A stretch of 64,000 nt of DNA, from positions 62,001-126,000 of the forward strand of contig WGLR01000023.1 in NCBI GenBank assembly GCA_016125475.1, given 5' to 3'. This document shows, piece by piece, positions 43,769 through 52,621 of the stretch (its first letter is position 1; each line of letters opens with the position of its first letter). This stretch comes from Betaproteobacteria bacterium. GTDB lineage: Bacteria > Pseudomonadota > Gammaproteobacteria > Burkholderiales > Ga0077523. Below the pieces are notes generated by a model. That model saw only the letters and a list, made by a program, of their open reading frames with translations, had not been told where the DNA came from and searched no databases. A program made the position numbers and the translations under genes.

Positions 43769-44236
43769 ATGGACATCTCGACCCTGCCCCTCCCTTTCCA
43801 CGCGGCTCCGCGTCGAGCACGAACACTGGTGCTGGCCACGGCCTGCATGGTCGCCGGCCTGATGCAGGTCCACGCAGCGCCCGGCGCGGAGTCGACCGAT
43901 GCCTACCGGACGTGTGACACGCGTGACGAATGCACGGCACCTGGCAGGCCGGTGCCGCCTCGTGCAGAAGGGCTCGCTCAGAGCGTGGATGCCACGACGG
44001 CGCCATCGGCACGTCGGTGCACGGTCCGGGACGAGTGCAGCGCACCGAGCCGGCCCGTGCGCCACCCCGAGATGTTGTCGGTCCGTCGGGAGGTAGCCGG
44101 GCGCGCCCGCGGTGGCTGGTCCCGTTCGCCGATCTGCGACGTGCGCGACGAGTGTTCCGCGCCGAGTTCCGGGAGACTCGCGGCCGTTCTCGGACGTGCC
44201 TCCGTGCCGAGATCCGCCGCACTGTCCGCTCGTTGA
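43769..44236 (+). CDS. Exported protein with three C-x2-RDEC repeats
   Basis: A 155-aa protein with a signal peptide (MQVHA-AP). The mature part carries three copies of C-x-x-R-D-E-C-[TS]-A-P at Cys49/55, Cys84/90 and Cys123/129, spaced 35 and 39 residues apart. The remainder is Ser/Ala/Arg rich and lacks other Cys. Paired Cys five residues apart suggest disulfide or metal-binding loops. The ribosome site GAAGAGGAGG lies 8 bases before the ATG. I know no family with this repeat. Confidence 0.75.
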   Translation: MDISTLPLPFHAAPRRARTLVLATACMVAGLMQVHAAPGAESTDAYRTCDTRDECTAPGRPVPPRAEGLAQSVDATTAPSARRCTVRDECSAPSRPVRHPEMLSVRREVAGRARGGWSRSPICDVRDECSAPSSGRLAAVLGRASVPRSAALSAR

Positions 44237-44476
44237 GCGCGCGCACGACGCACGGCAACCCATGTTGCGAATCGGTCGCGAATCGGTAAGTCCGGGATGG
44301 AAACGTGTATGTCATTCGTAACGTCCCGACGCGCAGAGTGCAACCGTGCATTCACGCAGCCGTGTCCGGTGAAAGCTCTGGATCCGGGCGTGGCGTGCGT
44401 GGACGGACCCGGCGCGAGGGCGCGCCGGCAGTGCGGCAGGGCGCCGCAGTCGAGTCCAAGTGAAAGGAGAACAGCC

Positions 44477-44824
44477 ATGAAACTGAAAGAGACCGCCGTT
44501 TCAGCATGCATCGCGTTCCTCTGGGCAGTGTCGGTGACGGCATCCGCCCAGGGCGTCGTGTACACGCGCAGCAGCGAGGACATCCACAACGATCTCATGC
44601 GCAACTGGGGTGCGCCGTCGACCGGCACGCACGGGCCGACCGTCCATTCGCGCAATTCCGAGGACGCCTACAACGATCTCGTGCGCAACTGGGGCGCGGC
44701 CCCGAGCGGCCTCGAGAACCCGGTCGTCGTGCTGCGCACCGAGAAGGCGCTGCTCAAGGACCACCTGCGTGACTGGGGACCCGACCGTCCCGATGCGGCC
44801 ACGCAGACTGCCTACCGCCACTGA
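44477..44824 (+). CDS. Exported protein with three 28-residue RNWG repeats
   Basis: A 115-aa protein with a signal peptide (TASAQ cleavage). Three repeats of exactly 28 residues follow, with Trp44, Trp72 and Trp100. The first two share R-[SN]-S-E-D-x-x-N-D-L-[MV]-R-N-W-G-A; the third is looser (R-T-E-K...HLRDWG). It is likely a periplasmic or secreted repeat protein. The ribosome site AAAGGAGA is 7 bases before the ATG. I do not recognise a family. It lies 240 bases after the Cys-repeat gene on the same strand. Confidence 0.78.
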   Translation: MKLKETAVSACIAFLWAVSVTASAQGVVYTRSSEDIHNDLMRNWGAPSTGTHGPTVHSRNSEDAYNDLVRNWGAAPSGLENPVVVLRTEKALLKDHLRDWGPDRPDAATQTAYRH

Positions 44825-45101
44825 TGGCGCGATCCGCATCCGGCGGTCGCACATCTGCTTCGTGACCAGGCCTCCTCCCGAAGCCGGTCCTTCCCGTCCA
44901 CCGTTCGACGCTGTCGTGGCGGTGGGCGGGAAGGCGTCCGGCACCCGCGTGCGCCGCAACTTCGGACTCGATCGCGAGGCCGTCGGTACGGACGTGCGCA
45001 GGGCCGGCGACCCGACACGCGCGCCGCCGTGGTCGGCGCGCGGTCCGGAACCGACGTGATCTCCCGTTCGGGCGATCCACGAACCGGCGGAGCGCATTCC
45101 C

Positions 45102-46742
45102 ATGGATCCGGACCACGCACGCGTCTCGAGGGCCATCCGCACCATCGCGCTGTGCGCCGCGCACGGCAGGACGACCCGGGGTACTCGCATCCTCGATCAC
45201 TTCATGCCGCTGGTCGCGCGGCACGACCTGACCCCACCCGTCGTCTCGGCCTGGTTCGCGGCCATGGCCGCACTTCGCCTCGTGGCCGGGGACCACTCGG
45301 GCGCCATCGATGCCGCGGACCGATCCGAGATGGCGGCCCGCGGACTTTCTCCGGCGGAATCGCGGGATCCGCTTCTGCTCGTCGACGCGTGCAGGGTCGT
45401 CGCGGCCGTGACCGCCGGCGATACGTCGGGGGCACGGGAAGCGCTGCAACGGCTGAATGCCGGGGCCGAACCGATGTCGATGCCGGCGCGCTGGTTCGTT
45501 CGGTGGGCGCGCCTGACCGCGGCGTTCCCGCCGGGACGCACGTCTCGCGCATCCGGAGCATCGCCTCCCTGGTGGCCGCAGACCGCACCCGGGGAGAGGG
45601 GAATCTGGCTTCCCCTCGTGCTGCTCGACGCACTTGCGCGTGCGGAGGACGGCACACGGGACAGCGTGCGGGACCGGCTCGCCCGACTGCGATGTCACTG
45701 CAGTGCCGCCGGGAGGACAGCCCTGGTCGCCGAGATCGACCTGATCCTCGCAGGTCTGGGCTGCCGCGAGGACGGTGAGGACGTCGTGGCGGGGCTGCGG
45801 GTCGCATTCGATGCGGTGCGCACGCACGGCTGCCGGTTCGTGTCGCGGGGGCACGTGCGCCTATGGCAGCGACTTTGCACGATCGCGCTCTCCGTCGACG
45901 TGGCGCGGGACGTCGTGAACGACGCGATCGAACGGTTCTCCTGGCCCGCGCCCGGGCTGCATGTCAAGGCCTGGCCCTGGCCGGTGCGCGTGCGCACGCT
46001 GGGCGAGTTTTCCATCGAACGTGACGGCGAGCCCGTGAAGTTCGCCGGCAAGCAGCCCCGGCGGCCGCTCGCGCTGCTCAAGGCGATCATCGCCTTCGGG
46101 GGCTCCCGCGTCGCGCTCGTCGGGATCGCGCGTTCGCTCTGGGGAAGCGACGACCGGAACGCGTTGCGCGCCCTCGAAGTGGCACTCCTCAGGCTGCGCC
46201 GCCTGCTCGGTCGCCACGATGCCCTCGTCGTGCAGGACGGGCAGATCAGCGTGAACGACGCGGTCTGCTGGGTGGATGCTCTCGCGTTCGACCGGGCGCT
46301 CGCGGACGTCGTCGTTCCGGGCATGTCCCGTTCCGACGACACCGCACGCCGGGTGCTCGATCTCTATCGTGGCGACTTTCTGCCGGTCGATCCCGACGCA
46401 TCCTGGGCCGTGGCCGCGAGGGAACGCTGGCACAACGCGTTCTCGGCGCTCGTGCACGACATCGCGGCAGGACACGAGGCTGCCGGAGCCTGGGAGGCGG
46501 CAATCGCCCTGTACGAGCGCGGCATCTCGTCCGACGCGCTCTGCGAAGCCTTCTACGAGGGTCAGATGCGATGCTATCTCGCGCTCGACCGGCCCTCGGA
46601 GGGGCTCGAGGTCTACTCGCGACTGCGCCGCACGCTGTCTGCCGCATTCGCGACGGCCCCCCGTGCCCGGACGGAAGCGACGGCGGAGGCGCTGCGCGCG
46701 CGCGGCGGGCTTCCGGCTCCGGCGCGTTCGCCGCTCGTCTGA
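45102..46742 (+). CDS. BTAD/SARP-type transcriptional regulator without ATPase domain
   Basis: A 546-aa protein. Residues 1-290 are helical, TPR-like and without the P-loop found in full-length MalT/LuxR-type relatives. A winged-helix DNA-binding part follows (RTLGEFSIERDGEP to LRRLLGRHD, about 300-375), then the BTAD helical domain (LDLYRGDFLP to RLRRTLS, about 420-520). Such proteins activate nearby genes in response to unknown signals. The nearest candidates are the repeat-protein genes upstream and the ABC transport genes downstream. Confidence 0.85.
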   Translation: MDPDHARVSRAIRTIALCAAHGRTTRGTRILDHFMPLVARHDLTPPVVSAWFAAMAALRLVAGDHSGAIDAADRSEMAARGLSPAESRDPLLLVDACRVVAAVTAGDTSGAREALQRLNAGAEPMSMPARWFVRWARLTAAFPPGRTSRASGASPPWWPQTAPGERGIWLPLVLLDALARAEDGTRDSVRDRLARLRCHCSAAGRTALVAEIDLILAGLGCREDGEDVVAGLRVAFDAVRTHGCRFVSRGHVRLWQRLCTIALSVDVARDVVNDAIERFSWPAPGLHVKAWPWPVRVRTLGEFSIERDGEPVKFAGKQPRRPLALLKAIIAFGGSRVALVGIARSLWGSDDRNALRALEVALLRLRRLLGRHDALVVQDGQISVNDAVCWVDALAFDRALADVVVPGMSRSDDTARRVLDLYRGDFLPVDPDASWAVAARERWHNAFSALVHDIAAGHEAAGAWEAAIALYERGISSDALCEAFYEGQMRCYLALDRPSEGLEVYSRLRRTLSAAFATAPRARTEATAEALRARGGLPAPARSPLV

Positions 46743-46899
46743 CGCCGGCCGATCTCCCGTTCGCCTCCGGCATCTCGGGCCTGCACGCATCACGCCGTTT
46801 TCCATCCTCCTGCCGAAGCCGATACGATTGGCCTCCCGGGTGCGGTCACGTCCCGACGAGATACCGGCCCAACACAAGACCACGGAGGAGTCGTCGACG

Positions 46900-47970
46900 A
46901 TGCGGTTCGAGCGAGTGATCAGAGGCAGTTTCCGAAGCTTTCCCTTCCCGGGCCGGACGGTCGCGCTGTTGCTCGCGGCCTGGTTTTCCGTACACGCCGT
47001 CGCGGCGATCGCCGCGACGACGGAAAAGCCGGAGAAGCCGGATGTCGTGCTGGCAGTCGGCGGGAAGGCGACCCTGTACTACCTGCCCCTCACGCTCGCG
47101 GAACGGCTCGGATACTTCCGGGACGAGGGACTGAACGTCGAGATCAACGACTTCGCAGGCGGTTCCAAGGCACTTCAGGCTCTCGTCGGCGGGAGTGCCG
47201 ACGTGACGTCCGGCGGATACGAGCACACGATCCAGATGGCCGCGAAGGGCCAGAGGCTGGAAGCTTTCGTGCTGCAGGGCTACGCGTCGATGGCCGTGGG
47301 CCTCGTGAAGGGTAGGTTCGCGCACTACGCCGGACCGCAGGACCTTCGGGGCCGCCGCGTCGGCGTGACCGCGCCGGGATCGAGCACGCACATGATGGTG
47401 AATCACCTGCTCGCGTCCGCGAACCTCGCACCGGAGGACGTGTCGGTCATCGGTGTCGGTACCGGGGCGTCGGCGATCAACGCGGTGCGTTCCGGTCAGA
47501 TCGACGTGCTCTCGTCGATCGAACCCGTCATCGTGATGCTCGAGCGCTCCGGGGATCTTCGCGTCGTTCACGAGACCTACACCGAAGCCGGTGCACGCGC
47601 CGTGTTCGGGGGGGCGCTGCCGTCGGCGTGTCTCTACGCGAAGCGCTCGTTCGTCGAGTCCAACCCGAGGACGGTGCAGGCCCTCACCAATGCCATGGTC
47701 CGCGCGTTGCGCTGGCTGCGGCGATCGTCCGTGGAGGAAGTGATGGCGGTGGTTCCGCCCCAGTACATGCTCGGTGACCGGGATGCGTATCGCGCGGCAC
47801 TCACCCGCCTGAAACCTGTCTATTCGGCCGATGGACGCATTCCCCCGGACGGTGCGCAGCGCAGCCTGCGTGCCACGGCCACGAACGATCCGTCGGTGCG
47901 CACGGCGACGAACCTGCAGGTCGAGACGACGTTCACGAACCGGTTCGTCGAGCGGGCGCAGCCCCGCTGA
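46900..47970 (+). CDS. ABC transporter substrate-binding protein (NMT1/TauA-type)
   Basis: A 356-aa exported binding protein with a signal peptide ending AIAAT. The NMT1/SsuA-like fold includes AVGGKATLYYLPLTLAERLGY, GGSADVTSGGYEH and the GSSTHMMVNHLLA segment. Its paralogue at 49714 shares these stretches and the same length. Substrates in this family include pyrimidines, taurine, sulfonates and thiamine precursors, and the present one is unknown. The ribosome site CGGAGGAG is 9 bases upstream. Confidence 0.9.
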   Translation: MRFERVIRGSFRSFPFPGRTVALLLAAWFSVHAVAAIAATTEKPEKPDVVLAVGGKATLYYLPLTLAERLGYFRDEGLNVEINDFAGGSKALQALVGGSADVTSGGYEHTIQMAAKGQRLEAFVLQGYASMAVGLVKGRFAHYAGPQDLRGRRVGVTAPGSSTHMMVNHLLASANLAPEDVSVIGVGTGASAINAVRSGQIDVLSSIEPVIVMLERSGDLRVVHETYTEAGARAVFGGALPSACLYAKRSFVESNPRTVQALTNAMVRALRWLRRSSVEEVMAVVPPQYMLGDRDAYRAALTRLKPVYSADGRIPPDGAQRSLRATATNDPSVRTATNLQVETTFTNRFVERAQPR

Positions 47971-48083
47971 CGCGAGGCGCGCGCGGGATCCGGCGGTCCT
48001 GACAGGGTCCGCGCCGGCGAGCCGGGCGTGATCCTGTGCGACCATACGGGCAATCATCACCGAAGGACGACGGAACCGGACAC

Positions 48084-49127
48084 ATGGCCGAAACGAATCA
48101 AGCACTCTCCGCTGACGACCAGGTCGCGCGCATCTTCGAGTGGCGCCGCGGTTTCAACACGATTCATCTGATCGATCTGGGCATCAGGCTCGGGCTCTTC
48201 CGGGCGCTCGCCGCGCAGGCCCCGAGTGATGCCGACGATCTGGCGTCCCGGACAGGTCTCCACGCGCCCTACGTGCGGACGTGGCTCTGGACGGCCTGTG
48301 GCATGGGGCTCGTGGATGCCGACGCGGACGGGCGTTTCAGCCTGGCACCGTTCATGGACCAGATCCTTGCCAGTCCGACGCACCCGCGCTATCTGGGCGG
48401 CTACGTGCAGCTCGGCACGGACGTGGCGGCGGCTGACTTCAGGGTGTGCGAGGAAGCGTTCCGCTCCGGGAAGGTCGTGCCGTTCCAGGGCAGGGGAGAA
48501 GAGTTCGCGTGCCGGATCGCGGAGGCCACCTGGGGCCTGCAGGTCGCGACGGCACGCAAGATCCTTCCGGGTCTGCCCGGCGTGAAGGCGAGTCTCGACG
48601 CCGGCGGCACCGTGCTGGAGGTCGGGTGCGGTACGGGCAACTTCCTCCTGCAGGCGGCGCGCGCGTTTCCGGCCGCACGCATCCTGGGTGTCGACATCGA
48701 CACCGACAGCCTCGCGATCGCACGCGAGCGGGTCGCGCGGGAAGGTCTCGATGCGCGCATCGAACTCGTCGAGGGGGACGTCGCGACGGCAGTGCCCGAG
48801 GGCAGTGCGGACGCGGTGGTGATGATCGAGGTGCTGCACGAGATCGCGCCCTCGATTCGCCAGCACGTCGTTTCGGGCGCCGCCCGGACGCTGCGGACCG
48901 GCGGCGCCATGGTCATCGTCGACGAAACCTATCCCTCGACGCTCGCGGAGGTCCGGAAGCCGGAATTCCGCTTCCCGTTGCAGACCGGCATCGAGGAACT
49001 CGTCTGGGGCAACGTGCTGCCCGACCGGGCGGAGCAGGAACGCCTGTTCCGCGAGGCAGGGTTCCGGGATCCCCCCGACCGCACGCTGATCGGGGAGGGG
49101 TTCACGGTTCTCACGGCGAGGCGCTGA
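48084..49127 (+). CDS. SAM-dependent methyltransferase with winged-helix dimerisation domain
   Basis: A 347-aa class I methyltransferase. The N-terminal 100 residues form a helical/winged-helix region (DLASRTGLHAPYVRTWL). The SAM site is VLEVGCGTGNFLLQAA (about 175-190), followed by GVDID and LVEGDV. It resembles O-methyltransferase-type enzymes that act on small molecules. It lies between two paralogous binding-protein genes with a SufU-like gene 2 bases later, so it is probably cotranscribed with the latter. The methyl acceptor is unknown. Confidence 0.88.
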   Translation: MAETNQALSADDQVARIFEWRRGFNTIHLIDLGIRLGLFRALAAQAPSDADDLASRTGLHAPYVRTWLWTACGMGLVDADADGRFSLAPFMDQILASPTHPRYLGGYVQLGTDVAAADFRVCEEAFRSGKVVPFQGRGEEFACRIAEATWGLQVATARKILPGLPGVKASLDAGGTVLEVGCGTGNFLLQAARAFPAARILGVDIDTDSLAIARERVAREGLDARIELVEGDVATAVPEGSADAVVMIEVLHEIAPSIRQHVVSGAARTLRTGGAMVIVDETYPSTLAEVRKPEFRFPLQTGIEELVWGNVLPDRAEQERLFREAGFRDPPDRTLIGEGFTVLTARR

Positions 49128-49129
49128 CC

Positions 49130-49570
49130 GTGAGCAGCCTGTACGACGACATTCTGCTCGAGCACATCCGCAACGCGCGGAACTACCACGTGATGGAAGG
49201 GCGGAACCAGCAGGGCTCCGCCGACAATCCTCTCTGTGGCGACACGTTCACGGTGTACGTGCGCATGGATCACGGTGTCGTGGGCGAGGCCAGCTTCCAG
49301 TGCGAGTGCTGCGGCATCTCGATGGCCTCGGCCTCGATCATGACGGACTGGGTGCGCGGCAAGTCCGTGGACGAAGTGCTCGCGCTCAAGAAACGGTTCC
49401 TCGCCGCCGTGAAGTCGCGCGCAGAGTCGCTGGGACCGGATGCGCCACCCGACCACGAGGCGGTGCTCCGCATCGTCAAGGCCACGCCGTCCCGGGAAGG
49501 TTGTGCGGTGATCGCCTGGACGGCCCTCGAGACCGCGCTCCGGAACGTTCCGGACGACGCGGCCGGGTGA
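49130..49570 (+). CDS. SufU/IscU-like iron-sulfur scaffold protein
   Basis: A 146-aa NifU N-domain protein. It has the three scaffold cysteines in NPLCGD, FQCECCGISMASAS and EGCAVIAW, and so can bind an Fe-S cluster or zinc. The middle motif carries three Cys rather than one. No SufS-type desulfurase or other SUF gene is nearby. It starts with GTG two bases after the methyltransferase stop. Confidence 0.88.
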   Translation: MSSLYDDILLEHIRNARNYHVMEGRNQQGSADNPLCGDTFTVYVRMDHGVVGEASFQCECCGISMASASIMTDWVRGKSVDEVLALKKRFLAAVKSRAESLGPDAPPDHEAVLRIVKATPSREGCAVIAWTALETALRNVPDDAAG

Positions 49571-49713
49571 GGTACCGTCGTCCTGCGCCGCCGTTCTGCG
49601 ACCCAGGTCACGGAGCCCGTCTGGCGGCGTGTTAGCTTTCCGTCCGTAACGCCGACCGCCGGCCGGAGGCCCTCCGGATCCGTCGCGGCCGGCACCACGC
49701 ACACTGGAAGAGG

Positions 49714-50790
49714 ATGATGCACGGCATGCATGTCGATTACGCGCGAGGCACGCGCCGCGGTGGCGGCTTCTGGAAAGGTGTCCTGTCGGTCGTGGCCGTG
49801 TGGCTCTGCGCCGCCGTGCCTGCCGGTGCGGCCCCGGAAAAGCCGCACGTCGTGCTCGCGGTCGGCGGCAAGGCGACGCTCTACTACCTGCCGCTCACGA
49901 TCGCGGAGCGTCGCGGGTACTTCCGGGACGAAGGGCTCGACGTCGAGATCAACGACTTCCCGGGCGGGGCAAAGGCCCTGCAGGCCCTGATCGGCGGCAG
50001 TGCGGACGTCGTGTCCGGCGCCTACGAGCACACCATCGTGATGCAGACGCTCGCGCAGAAGGTCGAGGCGTTCGTGCTCCAGGGCACGAACCCCGGGCTG
50101 GAACTCGGCATCGTGAAGGCGCGTGCGGCGTCGTACTCGTGGCCGAAGGACCTCAAGGGCATGCGTGTGGGCGTGTCCGCGCCCGGGTCGAGCACGCACA
50201 TGTTCGTGAACCACCTGCTCGCGTCGGTGGGACTCACGCCCGACGACGTGTCGATCGTGGGAGTCGGCACGGGCGCCGGAGCCGTGGCCGCCGTGCGCGG
50301 GGGACGCATCGATGCGCTCTCGTCCGTCGAACCCGTGATGGGTCTGCTCGTGAAGAGCGGAGACATCAGGATCGTGCACGAGACGATCTCCGACGAGGGG
50401 ACGAAGGCGATCTTCGGGGGCACGCTCCCGGCCGCGACGCTCTACGCGAAGCGCGCCTTCATCGAGGCCCATCCGGAAACGGTGCAGGCACTCACGAACG
50501 CCATGGTGCGTGCGCTCCTCTGGCTGCGCGATGCTTCGACTGAGGACGTGCTGAACACCGTGCCACCCGAGTACCTGCTCGGGGACAAGGCGTTGTACAC
50601 GGCCGCGTTCGAGAAGGTCCGTTCCGCGTATTCGAAGGACGGGCGCTTCTCGAAGAAGGGCGTGCAGAGCAGCTACGAGGTGCTGTTCCAGCACAACGGT
50701 GCCGTGCGGCGCGCGTCCGTGCTCTGGCTCAACGAGACGTACACGAACGACTTCGTGGAGCGCGCCCTCAGGACCGTCCGCACGCCGTGA
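49714..50790 (+). CDS. ABC transporter substrate-binding protein (NMT1/TauA-type), paralogue
   Basis: A 358-aa exported binding protein with signal peptide (PAGAA). It closely matches the protein at 46900: AVGGKATLYYLPL, GGSADVVSGAYEH, GSSTHMFVNHLLAS and a C-terminal LNETYTNDFVERA. Its stop overlaps the ABC ATPase start (GTGA), so it is the binding component of the transporter that follows. The other copy may recognise a related ligand. The start may also be the ATG one codon later. Confidence 0.92.
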   Translation: MMHGMHVDYARGTRRGGGFWKGVLSVVAVWLCAAVPAGAAPEKPHVVLAVGGKATLYYLPLTIAERRGYFRDEGLDVEINDFPGGAKALQALIGGSADVVSGAYEHTIVMQTLAQKVEAFVLQGTNPGLELGIVKARAASYSWPKDLKGMRVGVSAPGSSTHMFVNHLLASVGLTPDDVSIVGVGTGAGAVAAVRGGRIDALSSVEPVMGLLVKSGDIRIVHETISDEGTKAIFGGTLPAATLYAKRAFIEAHPETVQALTNAMVRALLWLRDASTEDVLNTVPPEYLLGDKALYTAAFEKVRSAYSKDGRFSKKGVQSSYEVLFQHNGAVRRASVLWLNETYTNDFVERALRTVRTP

Positions 50791-51587
50791 CCTGCGCACT
50801 TTCGCTCGAGGCCATCACCTGCCGGTTCCCGGGGCGCGGAGGCGTCGCGCACGTGGCGGTGCAGGACGCGACCGTCACGGTCGCGGACGGCGAGTTCGTG
50901 TCGCTCGTCGGTCCGACCGGGTGCGGCAAGTCGACACTGCTCAACGCCGCGGCAGGACTCCGGCGGCCCGACGCGGGACGCGTTACCGTATTCGGTCAGG
51001 ATCTCCAGGGACGCAACCCGCACGCGGGCTACCTGTTCCAGGGCGAGTCACTGCTCCCGTGGCGCAGTGCGCGCGAGAACGTGATGTTCGGGCTCCAGCT
51101 GCGCGGCACGGATATGCGCGAGGCTGCCGGGAAGGCCGAAGCGTGGCTGCGACGCGTGGGGCTCGCCGGGCACGGTGACAAGTATCCGCACGAACTGTCG
51201 GGGGGCATGCGCAAGCGGGTCGCGCTCGCACAGACGCTCGTCGTCGACCCGCGCATCCTGCTCATGGACGAGCCGTTCTCGGCGCTCGACGTGCAGACGC
51301 GCAGTCTCATGGAGAACGAACTGCTCGCGCTCTGGCAGCAGGACCGGAAGTCGGTGCTGTTCGTCACGCACGACCTCGAGGAGGCGATCGCGCTGTCGGA
51401 CCGGGTCGTCGTGCTCGGGGCGGGACCCGCGAGCCGGCCGGTCGGCGAGTTCGGAATCGACCTGCCACGTCCGCGGGACGTGTCGGAGGTCCGCCTCACG
51501 CCACGGTTCCTCGACCTCCACCGCAGCATCTGGGAGACGCTGCGGTCCGAGGTGATGAAGGCACATGCCACGGAGGTGCACGGCTGA
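50787..51587 (+). CDS. ABC transporter ATP-binding protein (SsuB/TauB-type)
   Basis: A 266-aa ATPase with Walker A GPTGCGKST (about residues 42-50), the Q-loop in YLFQGESLLPW, the signature LSGGMRKR (137-144), Walker B ILLMDE (157-162) and the H-switch in FVTHDLEEA. It belongs to the nitrate/sulfonate/taurine-type group. The GTG overlaps the stop of the binding protein by four bases. The permease follows 154 bases later. Confidence 0.95.
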   Translation: MTCALSLEAITCRFPGRGGVAHVAVQDATVTVADGEFVSLVGPTGCGKSTLLNAAAGLRRPDAGRVTVFGQDLQGRNPHAGYLFQGESLLPWRSARENVMFGLQLRGTDMREAAGKAEAWLRRVGLAGHGDKYPHELSGGMRKRVALAQTLVVDPRILLMDEPFSALDVQTRSLMENELLALWQQDRKSVLFVTHDLEEAIALSDRVVVLGAGPASRPVGEFGIDLPRPRDVSEVRLTPRFLDLHRSIWETLRSEVMKAHATEVHG

Positions 51588-51741
51588 ACCGCGCTGCAGT
51601 CCGACGGGGTCGGTCAGGCGCCACGTCGTGCCCGTCGGCGCCGGGATGTGGTACGTTCGCGGGCGCTCCGGGCGGGTGGCACGGCCCGGGCGAGGGCGGG
51701 CAATCGTGCCCGCACGGTTCATCGACCGAGGGAGGACCGGC

Positions 51742-52518
51742 GTGAGTCGAGCGTGGCTTGCCCTGGCGCAGTTCGGGCTGCTCGTCGCATTTTTCGCTGC
51801 CTGGTATGTGCTTACGAAGACCGAGGTGCTGCCGCCTTTCTTCTTCGGGGAGCCACTCGTCGTGCTCGACCGCGTGCGTGAGTGGTTCGTGACCGGCAGC
51901 ATCTATCCGCACCTGGGCATCACGCTCCTGGAAACCCTGCTGGCCTTTGCGATCGGCACGCTGGCCGGCCTGGGGTTCGGCCTCTGGCTCGGACTGTCCG
52001 AGTTCGCCGCGCGCCTCCTCGACCCCTACATCAAGGGTTTCAACGCGATGCCGCGCGTGATCCTCGCGCCGATCTTCGCCGTGTGGTTCGGCTTGGGCGT
52101 GCTCTCGAAGGTCCTGCTCGGCGTGACCCTCGTGTTCTTCATCGTGTTCTTCAGCGTCTTTCACGGCGTGCGCGAAGTGAATCCCGTCGTGCTCGACAAT
52201 GCACGCATGCTCGGCGCGTCACGTCGCCAGCTGCTGCGTCACGTCTATCTTCCCAGTGCCACCGCGTGGGTTTTCGCGAGCCTTCACTCCGCGGTCGGGA
52301 TGGCCTTCGTCGGCGCGGTGATCGGCGAATACCTCGGGTCCGCGAAAGGCGTCGGGTACCTGATCCTGCAGGCCGAGGGTGTGTTCGACATCAACTCCGT
52401 GTTCGCGGGGGTGCTCGTGCTCACGGTCTTCGCGCTGCTTCTGGACAAGCTCGTGACCGTGGCGGAGCGCCGTCTGCTGCGGTGGCGCCCCGGCGGCGCC
52501 GGGGCGCTCCAGTCCTGA
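51742..52518 (+). CDS. ABC transporter permease (SsuC/TauC-type)
   Basis: A 258-aa inner-membrane permease with about six hydrophobic segments. The cytoplasmic EAA-type loop is ARMLGASRRQLLRHVYLPSA (about 155-174). The GTG start has GGGAGGA about 7 bases upstream, while upstream in-frame sequence is arginine rich and not membrane-like. Together with the ATPase and the two binding proteins it completes an import system. The ligand is unknown. Confidence 0.93.
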   Translation: MSRAWLALAQFGLLVAFFAAWYVLTKTEVLPPFFFGEPLVVLDRVREWFVTGSIYPHLGITLLETLLAFAIGTLAGLGFGLWLGLSEFAARLLDPYIKGFNAMPRVILAPIFAVWFGLGVLSKVLLGVTLVFFIVFFSVFHGVREVNPVVLDNARMLGASRRQLLRHVYLPSATAWVFASLHSAVGMAFVGAVIGEYLGSAKGVGYLILQAEGVFDINSVFAGVLVLTVFALLLDKLVTVAERRLLRWRPGGAGALQS

Positions 52519-52621
52519 GCCGGCATCACGCCGACCCCTCCGCCTGTCCGACGCATTCCCGGTTGCGTTCCCACTGCATGCGCGTGCACGCCGCGGAGCA
52601 CGGCGGACGCCGACGTGAGGA

